The notes below the pieces were generated by a model, which worked only from the letters and a program-made list of their open reading frames with translations, ran no database searches and was not told the DNA's origin. Shown here piece after piece: positions 1 to 13,301 of a DNA stretch of 64,000 bases. Numbering within the stretch: position 1 is the stretch's first letter; every line of letters begins with the position of its first letter. The stretch comes from Patella vulgata (Eukaryota > Mollusca > Gastropoda > Patellidae). The stretch is taken from positions 52,872,894 to 52,936,893 of the forward strand of contig NC_065880.2 of NCBI RefSeq assembly GCF_932274485.2, read 5' to 3'. A program made the position numbers and the translations under genes.

Positions 1-691
1 AAGGATGGTCATAAAGAGATTCAACTCTGCATTCCATTAATTCTTATAGTAAATTGATTAAGAGGAAGACTATTCCTTCTGGAGCAGCATGTCATTTTAA
101 GCTTCAATACATTTTGACATTACTCCCACCTCCTTTCATTTGACAATCATCAAAATGTCTACACGATTCAATAAATGGTACTCATGGCCTTATCACAAGA
201 ACTAGAAAGAGAACAGATAAAATCAAGTCCAAATCCATCAAAAGGAATTGATTGCTTTTTCACTGCAATGGCATTAAGATAGTTTTTACTGATTTTCCTT
301 TGAAAATTACTTATAATATGTTGAAGTAGTACTTTGGAAGAAGTATTCCATAACATGTATCCTTTTAATAGAATAGAAAGGATTGTGTCCATCAGTAAAA
401 TGTCAAAATAATGTGGATAACCTGGTTATTCGCAATCAGTGTACATACAGATTTAACACTGTGTTTATATTCTTTAATTAACTAGGTGTGTGTTGTTAAC
501 ATGATAATTCTTTGATTAAAGGGATCAGATTCTTACATGTCATTCATTCTTGATTACATTCAAGTAAGATACTTGATCTATTTATGGTCTAGTTTAGATA
601 TCAGTACGGTTAAAGAAACAAATCTTTAGACTGAATCAAGGATCTGTCTTTCAGATTTGGTCAGTTTGTTACATATTTTATTAATTCGAAA
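1..691. other. no recognisable feature
   Basis: A+T-rich sequence with only short frames that resemble nothing known. No splice-bounded coding segment, hairpin or repeat copy was recognised. Probably intronic or upstream sequence of the PKC gene (inference). Confidence 0.4.
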
Positions 692-1165
692 TTTTTATAC
701 GCCCACATTTTCATGTGGAAGTATATTGTCGGCGCCCCTGTCCGTCCGTCCGTCCACAATTGTTTGTGAACAGTCTACAGTTCACAATTTTTATCCAATT
801 TCAATGAAACTTGAAATATAGGTTTATGACCCTAAGATCTCGGTTCCTTTCGATATTGGCATGTATCGGACTGTAACTTCATTGATTATTGCCCCTGATT
901 GTACGAAAAATCATGTTTTTAGCTTGTGAACACTGTAGAGGTCACAATTTTTATCCGATTTGGTTTAAACTTGAAATGTATGCTTATAACCCCAAAATCT
1001 CGGTTCCTTTCGATATTCGCGCATATCGGACAGTAACTTCCTGAATTATGGGCCCTGATTGTACGAAAAATCAAGTTTTTAGCTTGTGGACCCTATAAAG
1101 GTCATAATTTTTATCCGATTTGAAAAAAAGTATTATTATATCACCGTGAAAATCGGCCCAATCAC
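692..1165 (+). mobile_element. HINE-A, 5' end fragment
   Basis: The copy opens with TTTTTATACGCCCACATT, whose complement arm follows about 5 bases later (imperfect hairpin), then a GTCCGTCCGTCC run, then about one and a half internal units (gtcacaatttttatccgatt, tgattgtacgaaaaatc). It breaks off near 1165 and no 3' end is present. This is the same layout as the complete copies at 10180 and 15965. Confidence 0.7.
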
Positions 1166-2018
1166 ATATTCCCCTTTTTGTAGACATTGGACCCCCCATA
1201 TCTCGAAAAAAGCCCCCTCAAAAACCTGATCACCACCCAGATTCGAAATCGATGCAAAAAACTGGCCTATAAAAACTTGGTCTCATAAACCCCCCTTCAG
1301 CCACCAGACTATCTTGGAAAAACACAATTTATCCAAAAAAAAGTCCATGAGAAGTGTAGGCATTCCCACGTTTACTGTTAAGATCTGTTCAAAATTATTT
1401 AATTGGGTTATTTAGCATTAATTAAAGAAGTCTGATTTATGCGATGAACATCCATTTGCTGCAAGAGATTAACAATCCCTCACAGGACGATCAGAGACTT
1501 AAATAGGTTCATTGCCAGATCAACTTGAATTGTGGATTTGCCACACTCACCCTAAAAAAGAAAATATTCTTTTATCACCCAGGATAATACCTGTACTATC
1601 TAGTAAAGTAAATAAAACATGTGTACACGTTATTTTAATTTATCATGGTGATGGATACATGTATTAGACAAAGTGCCTTGTATTATAATCCTCTGTTAAA
1701 TGTTTAAATAAAACCTGTAAGAAATAGGCCTACAAATAGGTCATGATTATATTATTCATCTTTCTTTACTATTATGAATAATGGCCATTTTAATCAATTA
1801 TTAATTAGCTAAGTCTGTCATTATAAGCAAAGCCTAATTAATTTAGCTGATGTGCTTACAGATCATGCATTGAGAGTCACAAATCAATTATCTTGAGCCT
1901 GATTAGACTCTATTATTTAGGAGAGGAGAATTACACTCCACGTTCTCTCTACTATATCTTGTACATGTAATTTACTTTTAAATAACTTATTTTGTAAATA
2001 ATGTCTTGTACTTGTATC
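1166..2018. other. no recognisable feature
   Basis: Non-coding A+T-rich sequence. No repeat family or exon was recognised. Confidence 0.4.
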
Positions 2019-2074
2019 AACATTTAACATAAATGGATATTAGCTCAACATTTAACATAAATGGATATTAGCTC
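2019..2074. repeat. 28-bp tandem duplication
   Basis: Two identical adjacent copies of a 28-bp unit (2019-2046 and 2047-2074) beginning aacatttaacataaatgg. Probably a simple slippage or repair duplication. Confidence 0.85.
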
Positions 2075-2195
2075 AGTGCCACTGAAATGGGCCTTTAGTT
2101 GAGATATTTCATGTTCAGTAGTTTTCACATTTTTATATTTCTACATTTTAATGAGGTGGTGTATAGTTATTACCCATGTAATTGGTGCCATTACC

Positions 2196-2275
2196 AGCAA
2201 AAGAATAAATATGTGACAACCCTGTGGACGACTATGCTGCTGTGGTTGTAGGTTTTGTTGTCTGGCAACCTGTCT
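2196..2275 (+). repeat. HINE-B 3' end fragment
   Basis: Matches the 3' terminus of the HINE-B copies at 18354, 20712, 22572 and 57706: an 'aataaatatgtgacaac' block, a gctgctgtgg block, then a TGGCAACC segment and ctttt. No internal 150-bp units are attached. Confidence 0.6.
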
Positions 2276-4317
2276 TTAAAAATATATATGTGGATATGAT
2301 TGTGTCAGGGATCTCAACCTTACACTATAATTAGAGGAATATAACATTGATAATGGTAGATTTCTCGAGAGAATTAAATCATACATACTTCATACATTAT
2401 TGCTTGATAATTCCTACACGCATTACATGCATTCATTAAAAGAAGAGAGAGTTAGTCAGTTACACAGTCATATCCCTTGGAGAATTGATAGGCTAGGCTA
2501 GGTTTGGTTGGTGCTATCTTATTCTCCTGGGCAATTCTTCCATTTAGATTTTAACTTTTTACTGACATGCAAAAATATCTAATCTCAGATTGTTAGACCA
2601 TAAATTAATGAGAACTTATGCCATTGATTATAACTGTAAATGATGACAAAAATAAAAGTGTTAATATTGAATATTCCTTCAGAACGTTCAGCAGTAAAGG
2701 CAGCTTTATTTTCATGACAATCTGGGTGATATTGATGTATTGTAAGATTAAAAGCTCATTCATTTTATTATCGACTTTTTGGAGATTAAAATTTCTATTC
2801 ACTCTTTTTTAGTAAGATACCATTTTTTACTGATTGGAATCAAATATCATAATTTTAAACACTTTACAAATCAGACGCATTTGAATAAAATATCTGCTTT
2901 GAAGGCTAAAAATACAGTTTTTGCCAAAATGACGTTACTTCCGGTGATAATGAAAATCTTAAATTACTTATATAAAATCGTAAATGGCGTTAGGTATCAC
3001 ACAGTGAAAATTTTATGAAAATCAAATAATAATTGACACTTTTATGGACCAAAAACCTTGAAAAGTTACCTGTTGAAAATCGTCCATTTCTCCGCAACTG
3101 AACAAATTAGAAACCATTTTGTGATATCTATATGATCGTATGGGTTCATTCTATTAGTTGATTGGAATCAAATATCAAATTTTTAAAAAAATAACAAATA
3201 CGACTCATTTGAATAAAATATCTCTTTTAAAGACTAAAAATACATTTTTTGCCCAAATGATGTCATTTCCGCTGACAGTGAAAATGTTAAATTGGTTTGA
3301 CCTAGTCAAAATTTGCATAAGGCATCAAATGGTAAAAAAAAATGAAAATCGAATAATAATTGACTCCTTTACAGGCAAAATAACGTGAAAAGTTATGCAT
3401 GCAAAAATTGCCTATTTCTCGGCAACCGCTCATATTACAAACTAATATTCACATATATTCTCTTTGTATGGATTATTGCTACGAGTTTTTGAAAGCTACG
3501 AAGAAATTTTTTAAAATATGAAGACGCTGAATGGGTTGTAAATAGCTTAATTTTACACCTTTTTCACCTTTTAATTGAAACAGCCCGAAAACGAAATCCA
3601 AATTAAGAAAACTGAGTCCGATGTTTTGTGCACATTTACATGGCGCATCCTTTTGGTAATATCAAATTTTGAAAAAATAATATTTTCTTTCAAAAAGTTG
3701 TACCGAACTGTCAAAGTTATAGTTTTTGTTAAAATTATGTCACTTCCGATGCCGACAGATAACTCTATCGGTAACAAATAAAATGATATTTTGGAAAAAG
3801 AAGCATATGAACTTTGTTTTAAACAAATCGAACAATAAATAATCAATCTAGGACCGAAAAACTGAATTAGCCAATGGCGGCTAACGCAAATTACTGAGAC
3901 AAAAATTGTTCACATTTTTGCTCAAATCAGATGACTCTTTAGCCCTGGATAAAATACCATAAAGAAATTTTCATTTATAAAAAAAAAATTTGTAAAAATT
4001 TAAATTTTCAAAATTTGGCGCCTAATATCTCCGAAGATTCATCAAAAATCTAAAGACCCGTAGCTATGTGCCTTATCTCTGGCTATGTCAAAATGTATCA
4101 AATGTTAAAATCCGGCAATTATTGTTAATATTACGGCAATATTTAGAAAAAAAACAACTTCGGTGATTTCGGACATTTCACATTGTCACAGAATGTTCGA
4201 AATAGATTTAATCTCTAAGTCATGCCATCTTTCCTGTAAAACCAAAGACATCGGATTGATCCGACAAGTAGTTTCTGAGATATACTCAAGTGGAAAATAA
4301 AACGGCCAATGTGTTGG

Positions 4318-4347
4318 ATGATTGTTGTTTTTGGTAAAAACAATCAT
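4318..4347. repeat. hairpin at the end of first family G copy
   Basis: ATGATTGTT and AACAATCAT form complementary arms around a T-rich/A-rich inner stem (gtttttggtaaaa). It is followed by an actgcgacgcagt palindrome and a gggtttcacc block, like the terminal block at 6229-6311. Confidence 0.6.
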
Positions 4348-6228
4348 CACTAGAACTGCGACGCAGTAATGACGGGTTTCACCGGTGCCCCGTTACCATT
4401 GAACATATGTCACTTCCTGTACCGATGAAACCATTAAACAGGTTTCCATATAAGCATTGCACACATCAAATAAAATGTACGCAGAATCAACAAAATCCAG
4501 CAATATCAATTCATTGTATACATTTGTTACATGTAAGTGATCCTGACAAAATTACATTACTTCCGGTGATAATGAAAATGTTATGAAATCAGAAATGGCA
4601 TAAGGCATCACATGGTGAAAATTTTATGTAAATCGAATAATAATTTCCACTTTCATAGACCAAAAACCTTGAACAGTGACTTGTAGAATATCGTCTATTT
4701 CTCTGCAACCGTACAAGTTAGAAACCATTTTTTGGTATCTGTATGATCGTATGGGTTCAATCTATTTGTTGATTGGAATGAAATATCATAATCTTAAAAA
4801 CGTTACAAATCAGACTCATTTGAATAAAATATCCGTTTTAAAGGCTAAAAATACAGTTTTTGCCAAAATGACGTTACCCTCGGTGATAATGAAAATCTTA
4901 AATTACTTGAATGAAATTGTAAATGGCATTAGGTATCACACAGTGAAAATTGTATGAAAATCGAATAATAATTGACACTTTTATGGACCAAAAACCTTGA
5001 AAAGTTGCCTGTTGAAAATCGTCTATTTCTCTGCAACTGAACAACGTAGAAACCATTTTGTGATATCTATATGATCGTATGGGTTCATTCTATTAGTTGA
5101 TTTGAATCAAATATCAAAATTTTAAACAAATAACAAATACGACTCATTTGAATAAATTATTTGTTTCGAAGGCTATAAATACAGATTTTGCCCAAATTAC
5201 GTCATTTCCGGTGACATTGAAAATGTTAAACTGGTTTGACCTAGTTAAAATTGACATTACGCATCAAATGGTGTCACTTTTATGAAAATCCATATTGACT
5301 CTTTTACAGGCAAACTAGCGGAAATTGTGGCTCATGCAAAATTGCCCATTTCTCGGCAACTGCTCATATTACAAACTAATTTTCACATACATTCTCTTCG
5401 TATGGATTATTGCTACAAGTTTATGAAAGTTGCGAAGAAATATATTAAAATATGAAAAGCCTGAATGGGTTGTAAATAGCTCATTTTTTCACCTTTAAAT
5501 AGAAATGACCCAAAAACAAAATCGAAATTAAAGAAACTGAGCCCGATGTTTTCTGCGCCTTTACAGGGCACACCCTTTCAGTCATACCAGATTTGAAAAA
5601 AATAATATATGCTTTCAAAAAGTGGTACCAAACTGTCAAAATTGTAGTTTTTGCTAAATTTACGCCACTTCCGTTGCCGAAAGGAAAATGTACCGGTAAC
5701 AAAAAAAATGACATTTTGGACCACAGGGCATATGAACTTTGTTTTATACAAATCGAACAAGGAAAAATACGGTGACAAAAAATGTTGCCATTTTTGGTCA
5801 AATCAGATGACTCTTTAACCCTAGGTAAAACACCACATAAAAATATTCATTAATAAAAAAGTTTTTCGTAAAAATTTTAATTTTCAAAATTTGGCGCCTA
5901 ATATCTCTGAAGATTCGTCGAAAATAAAAAATGTAAAGAACTGTAGCTATGTGCCTTGTCTCTGGCTATGTCAAAATGTATCAAATATTAGAATCCGACA
6001 ATTATTGATAACATTACGGCAAAATATCAAAAAACAACAACTTTGGTGATTTTGGACATTTCGCATTGTCGCAGAACGTTGGAAATAGCTTTAAAATTTA
6101 AGTCAAACCCACTTTCCCAGTAAAACCGAAGACATCGAATCGATCCGACAAGTAGTTTCTGAGATATGCTCAAATGGAAAAATAATAATAATAATAATAA
6201 TAAGAATAATCCGAACAAAAACAATAGT

Positions 6229-6311
6229 GTTTCACACTGGCTACGCAGTGTGAAACCCTAATAATCCGAACAAAAACTATAGTGTTTCACACAAGCTACG
6301 CAGTGTGAAAC
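6229..6311. repeat. two tandem terminal hairpins
   Basis: GTTTCACACTG (6229-6239) pairs with CAGTGTGAAAC (6246-6256), an 11-bp perfect stem with a 6-base loop. A second version, GTTTCACAC (6284-6292) with GTGTGAAAC (6303-6311), follows in a near-duplicate block. Both are followed by CCTAAT. This looks like the 3' terminal hairpin of a rolling-circle element. Confidence 0.7.
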
Positions 6312-6684
6312 CCTAATTAATTAATTGTTCAGGGGAAATAACTCGATTTTAATAGAAATTTATTTATTGTTATAAACGGCCAAGGAAAATTATCAACAGT
6401 GATTGATGGCGAGGGCAAAGCTGCGAACACTATTTTGTTAATAACAGATCAGATAAGTTGTGAACATAACAAACATTAAGAAAACATAGTTTGAGGATTA
6501 TAGTTTTTTTTTTTATTTCATCAATAGCACATTTGAGTGCAATATTAGCATACAATACAAACCGTTGTTTCTTTCAACTTCCAATTTTCCAATATATCGA
6601 TATTTGACGAAATGGTTGCTGATATCGATATTTAAAATCGGTATCGATTGCCAGCTTGAGGCAGAACCTGAAATGCCCGAAAAA

Positions 6685-8320
6685 TATTTGGGTTACAGAA
6701 TTATGGCCCCTGATTGTACGAAAAATCGCGTTTTTAGCTTGTGGACCCTATAGTGGTCATAATTTTTATCTGATTTAAAAAAACATTTTAGTATATCACC
6801 GTTGCACCCTAATGATGGTTGAGTTTGAATTTCGTGGAAATCGGACCAAAATTGTCGGACAAAATGGCCGCCCCATTGTACGCAAATAGTGTGAACATCT
6901 CCTATATCAAGGTTGTGGACCTCATAGAGGTCACAGTTTTGATACGATTTTGATGAAACTTAAAATGTTAGTTTATAACCCAAAGATCTTGGTTCCTATT
7001 GATATTCCGGCATATTGGACCGTAATTTCCTGAATTTATAGCCCCTGATTGTTCGAAAAATCATGTTTTTAGCTTGTGGACCCTATAGAGGTCATAATTA
7101 TTATCCGATTTAAAACAAAGCGGTCACAATTTTCTTCAGATTTTGATGAAACTTAAAATGTAAGTTTATAACCCAAAGATCTTGGTTCCTTTAGATATTC
7201 GTGCATATTGGATAGTAATTTCCTGAATTATGGCCCCTGATTGTACGAAAAATCACGTTTTTAGCTTGAGGTCCCTCTAGATGTCACAATTATTATCCGA
7301 TTTAAAAAAAAATTCGAATATATCACTGTTGAGTTTGAATTTTGTGAAAATCTGACCAAAACTGCCAGACAAAATGGCTGTAAAAATCGGGTATATCAAA
7401 GTTTTGTTCTGATTTTGATGAAACTTGAAATGCATAGCCCAAAGATCTTGGTTCCTTTCGATATTCGGGCATATCGGATAGTAACTTCCTGAATTATGGC
7501 CCCTGATTGTATGAAAAATCATGTTTTTAGCTTGGTGTCATATCACTGTTAACAGTAATGTTTATTGAGTTCGAATTTTGTGAAAATCGGACCAAAACTG
7601 CCAGACAAAATGGCCTCCCCTCGTACGCAAATAGTGTATAGCATCTGGTATATCAAGCTTGTGGACCCTCTACAGGTCACAATTTTTATCTGATTTTGAT
7701 GAAAGTTGAAATACATGTTTATAACCCAAAGATCTTGGTTCCTCTTGATATTCACACGTATCAGATCGTGAATTATCGCCCTTGAATGCACAAAAAATCA
7801 TGCTTTTTGTTGGCTGTCCATGTAGAGATCACAATTTTTATCCGATTTAAAAAAAAAACATGTGAATATATCACCATTACACACTAAGATCTTGGTTCCT
7901 TTTGATAATTGCATTTTGCATTTTTAGCTTGCGGATTCTCTAGAGGTCACAATTTATTTTATACGATTTAAAAAAAACGTTTAAATATTTCACCATTCCA
8001 CCATAATGAAAGTTGAATTTGAATTTCGGGAAAATCGAAATGAAACTGCTTGACAAAATGGCTGCTCTTTGTACGCAAATTGTGTAAAAGTATGCAATAC
8101 GATGGTTGTGGTCCCTCTAAATGTCAAAATTTTTATCCGATTCTGATGAAACTTAAAACATATCTTTATATCCCAAAGATCTCAGTCCCTTTTGATATTT
8201 GCGCATTTCAGACCATAACTTTCTGGATTATTGCCCCTGATTGTACAAAAATAACTGTTTGTTTTTAGCTTGTTCTCTATCTATCTCTTGCAAAATGTGG
8301 CCGTATCGTGCCAGGTTGGT
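6685..8320 (+). mobile_element. HINE-A copy, 5' truncated
   Basis: Several diverged internal units of about 335 bp are present (repeating blocks: tgattgtacgaaaaatc, gtcacaatttttatccgatt, taacccaaagatcttggttc). The copy ends in the family 3' block tctcttgcaaaatgtgg followed by cgtatcgtgccagg. The hairpin-bearing 5' end is missing. Short frames of about 80 codons here are frames within the repeat and not genes. Confidence 0.7.
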
Positions 8321-8836
8321 TATCACAGCAGTTTTAGAAATTACGTTTGTTTTATTTTTTAAATCGCTTTATCATTAACTATACCGTTGGGAGTGGTATC
8401 TTTTGGTTTTGTACAAATAATATCTCTGAAACACTCGGGTTAGCCAAGAACATGATACTAGCAGTAGTTTCATTTTACTTTTACAAGTGCATGTTTCTAA
8501 ATTCAATTTCTTGTTCCAGCTTTCTGTTATGTTTCGTAAAAAAGTTGTCTTGATTATCACGGCCTGTCAATCAGACGTAGAATGGTCAGTAGACTGGTTA
8601 AGCAAGACTAATTTCAAAACAAGGGCACGTAACCTATTTTTTACTCAAAAGTGCCCGGATGTTATGGCTGACACTCATAACCATGGTCCTAGCTTATTAA
8701 TTACAACATGACCATTTTTTTAGTGACTATAAATGTGCGAAACTGATTTAAGCCTTTGTATATATATGTATACATAAATATTATGGTGTAATTGTTGAGA
8801 TATTTGGAGATATTTATTTTTGGTGGGTCTCTCTAG
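8321..8836 (+). mobile_element. hAT-type non-autonomous element (family E), 5' truncated by HINE-A
   Basis: The segment is the inverse of 33062-33632 over most of its length. The shared block runs from 'cagcagttttagaaattacg', through 'ttgattatcacggcctgtca', to 'gatatttatttttggtgg'. Its right end (ggtgggtctctctag) is a decayed form of the terminus of the complete copy. The left part has no counterpart, because HINE-A sequence abuts it at 8320. Not coding. Confidence 0.6.
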
Positions 8837-10179
8837 ATCTGTGTTTTAATCAGATTGGTGATAACAGTTAGTGCTCTTAAAATAATTGATTGGTTTTAGA
8901 AGTCTATTCGAACACCTGTTTTGGTATTCATTATTCAATGTCAATTAAGACCAATTGATGAATTCCAAGGATTCTGGTACAGTTATTTTGACACATGACT
9001 GAGGATACTCCTTTCAAACAACACTTACTGCTGGTTGCCAAAATCACAATTGCCCCTTTTGTAAGGTGAAACTGAGGTCCTGCCTCTTCATATATCTTCC
9101 ATTGGCATACATCATTGATGCCATTAATAACAATCATTTGCTTATTGCATTAGTTAAGGAGAAATAAATGAAGTCAAAAACGCAATGGCAAATATGAACC
9201 AAGATTAAAAAGAAAGACTGTTAATAAACTCTATAGGTCATCCGTTTTACAAAAGAAATTTATAACCAGCATTTGATATTAGTGGAATAGCAATATATCA
9301 GTTACTATTATATTGTGTATAATGATTACATGAAAGTTTCATATGGCTGGCTAATAAAGAATGGTTTCCTATAATTTCTGTTAACTCCTTGCTTTTCTTG
9401 TGGAAATCAATAAGTGGCTGATGGCTCAAGTTCGACTTTACTCACTATCAGTAAAAAGAAGAGAAACACAGTGTTGTATTGAAATAGAATTTTCAGCTTG
9501 GCTTCATTCTATCACACTGTACCCAACTACTACTGTACTATACTGATTATAGCAATTATATATTATAGTGGGATATAAAAATGGTGACCATAAAAACTCA
9601 TCCTTTCATTACTCCATGTAATAGTCTGGAATAAATTAGCCTAAACCATCCAAGCTTTTGTTCAAATTCACAAAGGTTATGTTTGGGTAATGAACTCATA
9701 AAAGAAAATAGCTCTTGCAATCCTGAGGATATTTTTAACAAAAGCCCTTACCTATGACCTAATGAAATGTGTCTCGGCCATGGCATGCTTTGAGGGATGA
9801 CTGAATAACACTTAAGCCTCTTGTTTTACCTTATTCTAGAACCAATTTAATGTTACAGAACAGTTAGTCTCGACTAAAAGTAGGCTTCCATAGAGTTAAA
9901 GAGAAATGTCATAACTATCATCAAGCTAGATGCTTCACAAAAGTCAAAAAGTATGCACTATTAATGTAATGACTATTACCAGTACGTAATGAAGCAACTC
10001 TTGAGTATTTCAAGAAGGGACTAACTGGTACATAAAAAAAATAGCCAATTTATTATTACTCTATGTTCTCACACATAAAAATGGCTGCGTAAAATCAATA
10101 GAAACTAGGGCCGAAACGAAGTGATTTTTTCCATAAAAACGATGAATGATATGTTTTATAAGAAAATCGATAACAGCCA
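8837..10179. other. no recognisable feature
   Basis: A+T-rich non-coding sequence. Short frames only. No exon or repeat family recognised. Confidence 0.4.
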
Positions 10180-11494
10180 TTTTTATACGCCCACATTTTC
10201 ATGTGAACGTATATTGTCGTCGCCCCGTCTATCCACAATTTGTTTGTGGACACTCTATTAACAGGTCACAATTTTTATCCGATTTTGATGAATCTTGAAA
10301 TATAGGTATATTCCCCAAAGATCTCGGTTCCCTTCGATATTGGCATGTATCGGACCATAACTTCATGGATTATGGCCCCTGATTGTACATAAAAAATCAC
10401 ATTATTAGCTTGTGGACACTCTAAGAGGTCACAATTTTGATCCGATTTTGTTGAAACTTGAAATGTCAGTTTATAACCCAAATATCTTGTTTCCTTTCGA
10501 TATTTGTGCATAAAGGATTGTAACTTCCTGAATTATGGCCCATGATTGTACGAAAAAATCACGCTTTTAGCTTGTGGTCCCTCTAGAGGTCACAATTTTT
10601 ATTTGATTTAAAAAATGTTTTAATATATCTGTCAGACAAAATGGCAGCCCCTTTTACACAAATAGTGTAAACGTCTGGTATATCAAGGTTGTGGACCTCC
10701 TAGAGGTCACAATTTTGATCCAATTTTGATGAAACCTTGAAATGCATGTTTATAACCCAAAGATCTTGGTTGCTGTTGATATTCACACATATCGGATTGT
10801 AACTTCCTGAATTATGGCCCTTGATTTTACGTAAATTGCGGTTTGAGCTTGTCACAATTTTTATCAAAGTTATACACTAATGATGGTTGAGTTCGAATTT
10901 CGTGAAAATCGGACAAAAACTGACAGACATAATGGCCGCCCCTTGTACGCAAATAGTGTAAAAATATGGTATATCAAGGTTGTGGACCCTCTAGAGGCCA
11001 CAGTTTTTATTTTAAATAAATAAAGATCTTGGTTCCTATTGATCATCACACATATCTGAAGGTAACTTCCTTCATTACGGCCCCTGATAGGTCGAAAAAG
11101 CGCATTTTTAGATTGTGGATTCTCTAGAGGTTACAATTTTTTTTCCTATTTTAAAAGCTGTTTAGATATGTCACCATTCCACCATAATGAAGGTTGAATT
11201 GGAATTTCGGGAAAATCGAAATGAAACTGCCTGACAAAAAGAACGCTCTCTGTATGCAAATTGTGTATGAGTATGTAATACAAAGGTTATGGACCCAATT
11301 TTTATCCGATTATGATGAAACTTAAAACATATCTTTATATTCCAAAAATCTCAGTCCCTTTTGATATTTGCGCATTTCAGACCAAAAAGTTTTGAATTAT
11401 GGCCCCTGATTGTACAAAAATTTTTTTTTAGCGTGTTCTCTATCCATCTCTTGCAAAATGTGGGCGTATATTCCTGCCTGGCAGCCACTGGTTT
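10180..11494 (+). mobile_element. HINE-A, complete copy
   Basis: Both ends are present. The 5' end is TTTTTATACGCCCACATT plus an ATGTG-AACGTAT arm, then a gtc-rich stretch. Three to four diverged internal half-units follow. The 3' end holds 'ctctatccatctcttgcaaa', then ATGTGGGCGTAT (complement of the 5' arm) and a CAGCC(A/G)CTG palindrome ending gtttt. The start is taken at the T run and the end at the T-rich block after the palindrome. No transposase frame is present. Confidence 0.75.
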
Positions 11495-12108
11495 ATTTTC
11501 AATTTGAGCTTTACGGTATATTTCACACTGTATCGTGATACATTCCAATAAATTAGACGGTAGAACCTATAGCAATTACCTATCAGTTCTGTGTAAAGAA
11601 AAATCCCGGTAGAATAATATGTCCCGGCCCTTCAGACTAAAAATCATTCCAAAAACAGACCTACTAATCTCATGCAAAATATGACCAAGAAACTGATAAG
11701 ACAATATTTTCCATTGGCCAAAATACCAGAAGTCATCAATTTAAACCAATTTTCTTTTGACTATTACTATGACCACGTCCAGTAGTATTTACACTTGTCT
11801 GAAGTTGAGATAAAAAAAACTACCTGCATCATACCGATCAAAAGTATGGGACCATTTCGGTTTTTCTGTTACGTAAACGGTAAGAGGAATGTCATTAGAG
11901 AAATTTCATTCTGCAAAGTATGTCATACCCAATTACAGTATACAGAATTGTATTCATGTATATGTAAATGACTTCTGTTTGATTTGACTTGATTGTCTGT
12001 GTGATTGCATACTTAATTTTGAGTCAGAGATTGTGTATTTTGATTCAATTTGAGTAAAAAAAAGTGCCAAAAATATTGGTTAAATATTAATTTTATTTTA
12101 TCTATTAA
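11495..12108. other. no recognisable feature
   Basis: Non-coding sequence between HINE-A and the piggyBac-type element. Nothing recognised apart from the TTAA flank at 12105-12108. Confidence 0.4.
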
Positions 12109-13132
12109 CCCTTCCTGAGCTAACCACTCTATACCCATACAGGGCTATGCAAATATTGAGTAAAAATCAAGCTTTAGACCCTGTTGTGAAAAACCATTCA
12201 TACCTTGAATATGAATACGACTACAACTGTAAAATTGCAAATGTATATCCATTATATATGACTTGGGATTTTTGCATATTTTTAGTTTTTATTTTATGGT
12301 TACTATGGTTACCAGTGGGTTTCAAAATGGATGCCATATTATTGTCATAAATGAAATATTGGATATTTTCTTGTCATTAAAATATTCAAGATGGTCAGGA
12401 ATAAAGCTATATGGATTATTACCATGATAGATATCTCTTTTGTAAGAATAGTATAGGTTTTTGGGAAAAAGTCAATAAATTGTGATAATAATGTTTTTTT
12501 TTCTAAAAATAATAAAATGTAAACGAACAGTATTGACAATTTTGCGTAGACAACACAAATATAAAATCATCAGTAACAAGTTTTTATTAACAATAAAATA
12601 AAAATAAATTAAATATTTGGAAAATAACAATAATATATACAGAAATATTCACATTAGTGTTGCCATGGTAACCAATTTGACCATATTGTATACGTTTATG
12701 TTGGCATCGATCTACGTGCGCGACTGTATAAAAGCAAACGAATAATTTCCTCCGGAGAAGTCTTCCTTTTTTGTGTCTTTACTTTGTGACAAACCTCTGA
12801 ATTTTCATCAAAAGAAGAGTCCCCAATAATAGTATAGTCACTACCCGAATCCAATATAGACGTATCGGCATCGGGACTCACGGCTAAATTCAGCCGAAGT
12901 CTTTTTGTTGTGAAGGACGCCATTCCTCGGCTGTTCTGACTATTGATGATTGTTCCGTCAATAGAGGAGACCCCCCCCGTAATAAAAAATCGTGTTATAC
13001 ACCATCTAAGGTTAAAACCATGCTTTTACAGGGGAGTAAACCAAATTAAATAAACTTCCCGACTATCGTTGGGTGCCGCTCTGACAGACTATAAAATTAT
13101 CCCGACGATCGTCGGGATTAGCTCAGGAAGGG
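12109..13132 (-). mobile_element. piggyBac-type deletion derivative, TTAA-flanked
   Basis: Perfect 15-bp inverted ends, CCCTTCCTGAGCTAA at 12109-12123 and its complement at 13118-13132, are each flanked directly by TTAA (12105-12108 and 13133-13136). TTAA targets and CCC termini are the signature of piggyBac elements. The 1,024-bp length is about half or less of an autonomous member. A short palindrome (cccgacgatcgtcggg) lies just inside the right end. Only an N-terminal transposase-like frame survives (12696-12923, - strand), so the element could move only in trans. Confidence 0.85.
12696..12923 (-). pseudogene. piggyBac transposase N-terminal remnant (75 codons)
   Basis: The frame starts about 210 bp inside the right terminus, where piggyBac transposases usually begin. 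It encodes 75 residues: an acidic, Ser/Asp-rich segment (DSGSDYTIIGDSSFDE) followed by a basic stretch (KTQKRK). Such acidic N-terminal tails are usual in this family, but no catalytic core is present before the stop. It is read as the truncated start of a transposase from its place and composition. A similarity search is needed to prove the family. Confidence 0.5.
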
Positions 13133-13301
13133 TTAAACATACATTATGCAAGAGCTAAATCTGTCTATCTAAATTATTAATTAGACATTAATTAACCTAT
13201 CCAGACCATAATCAAGGGTTAAACATACATTATGCAAGAGCTAAATCTGTCTATCTAAATTATTAATTAGACATTAATTAACCTATCCAGACCATAATCA
13301 A
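13130..13301. repeat. 86-bp perfect tandem duplication
   Basis: Units at 13130-13215 and 13216-13301 are identical, each beginning GGGTTAAACATACATTATG. The first unit's GGG is the last 3 bp of the piggyBac-type element and its TTAA is that element's target site. The duplication therefore formed after the transposon landed. Confidence 0.9.

Larger units (their letters stand above)
2810..6315 (+). repeat. ~1.9 kb tandemly duplicated repeat with hairpin ends (family G)
   Basis: Two diverged copies lie about 1.93 kb apart. For example, 'ttggaatcaaatatcata' at about 2836 recurs with one change at about 4771, and the block at about 3530-3800 recurs at about 5463-5720. Inside each copy a shorter period of about 330 bp is also seen (2836 vs 3161; 4771 vs 5100). 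Small frames inside are open by chance and are not shared between copies. Each copy ends in a hairpin (4318-4347; 6229-6311). Class is unknown; the hairpin ends suggest a Helitron-like non-autonomous element (inference). Confidence 0.6.
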
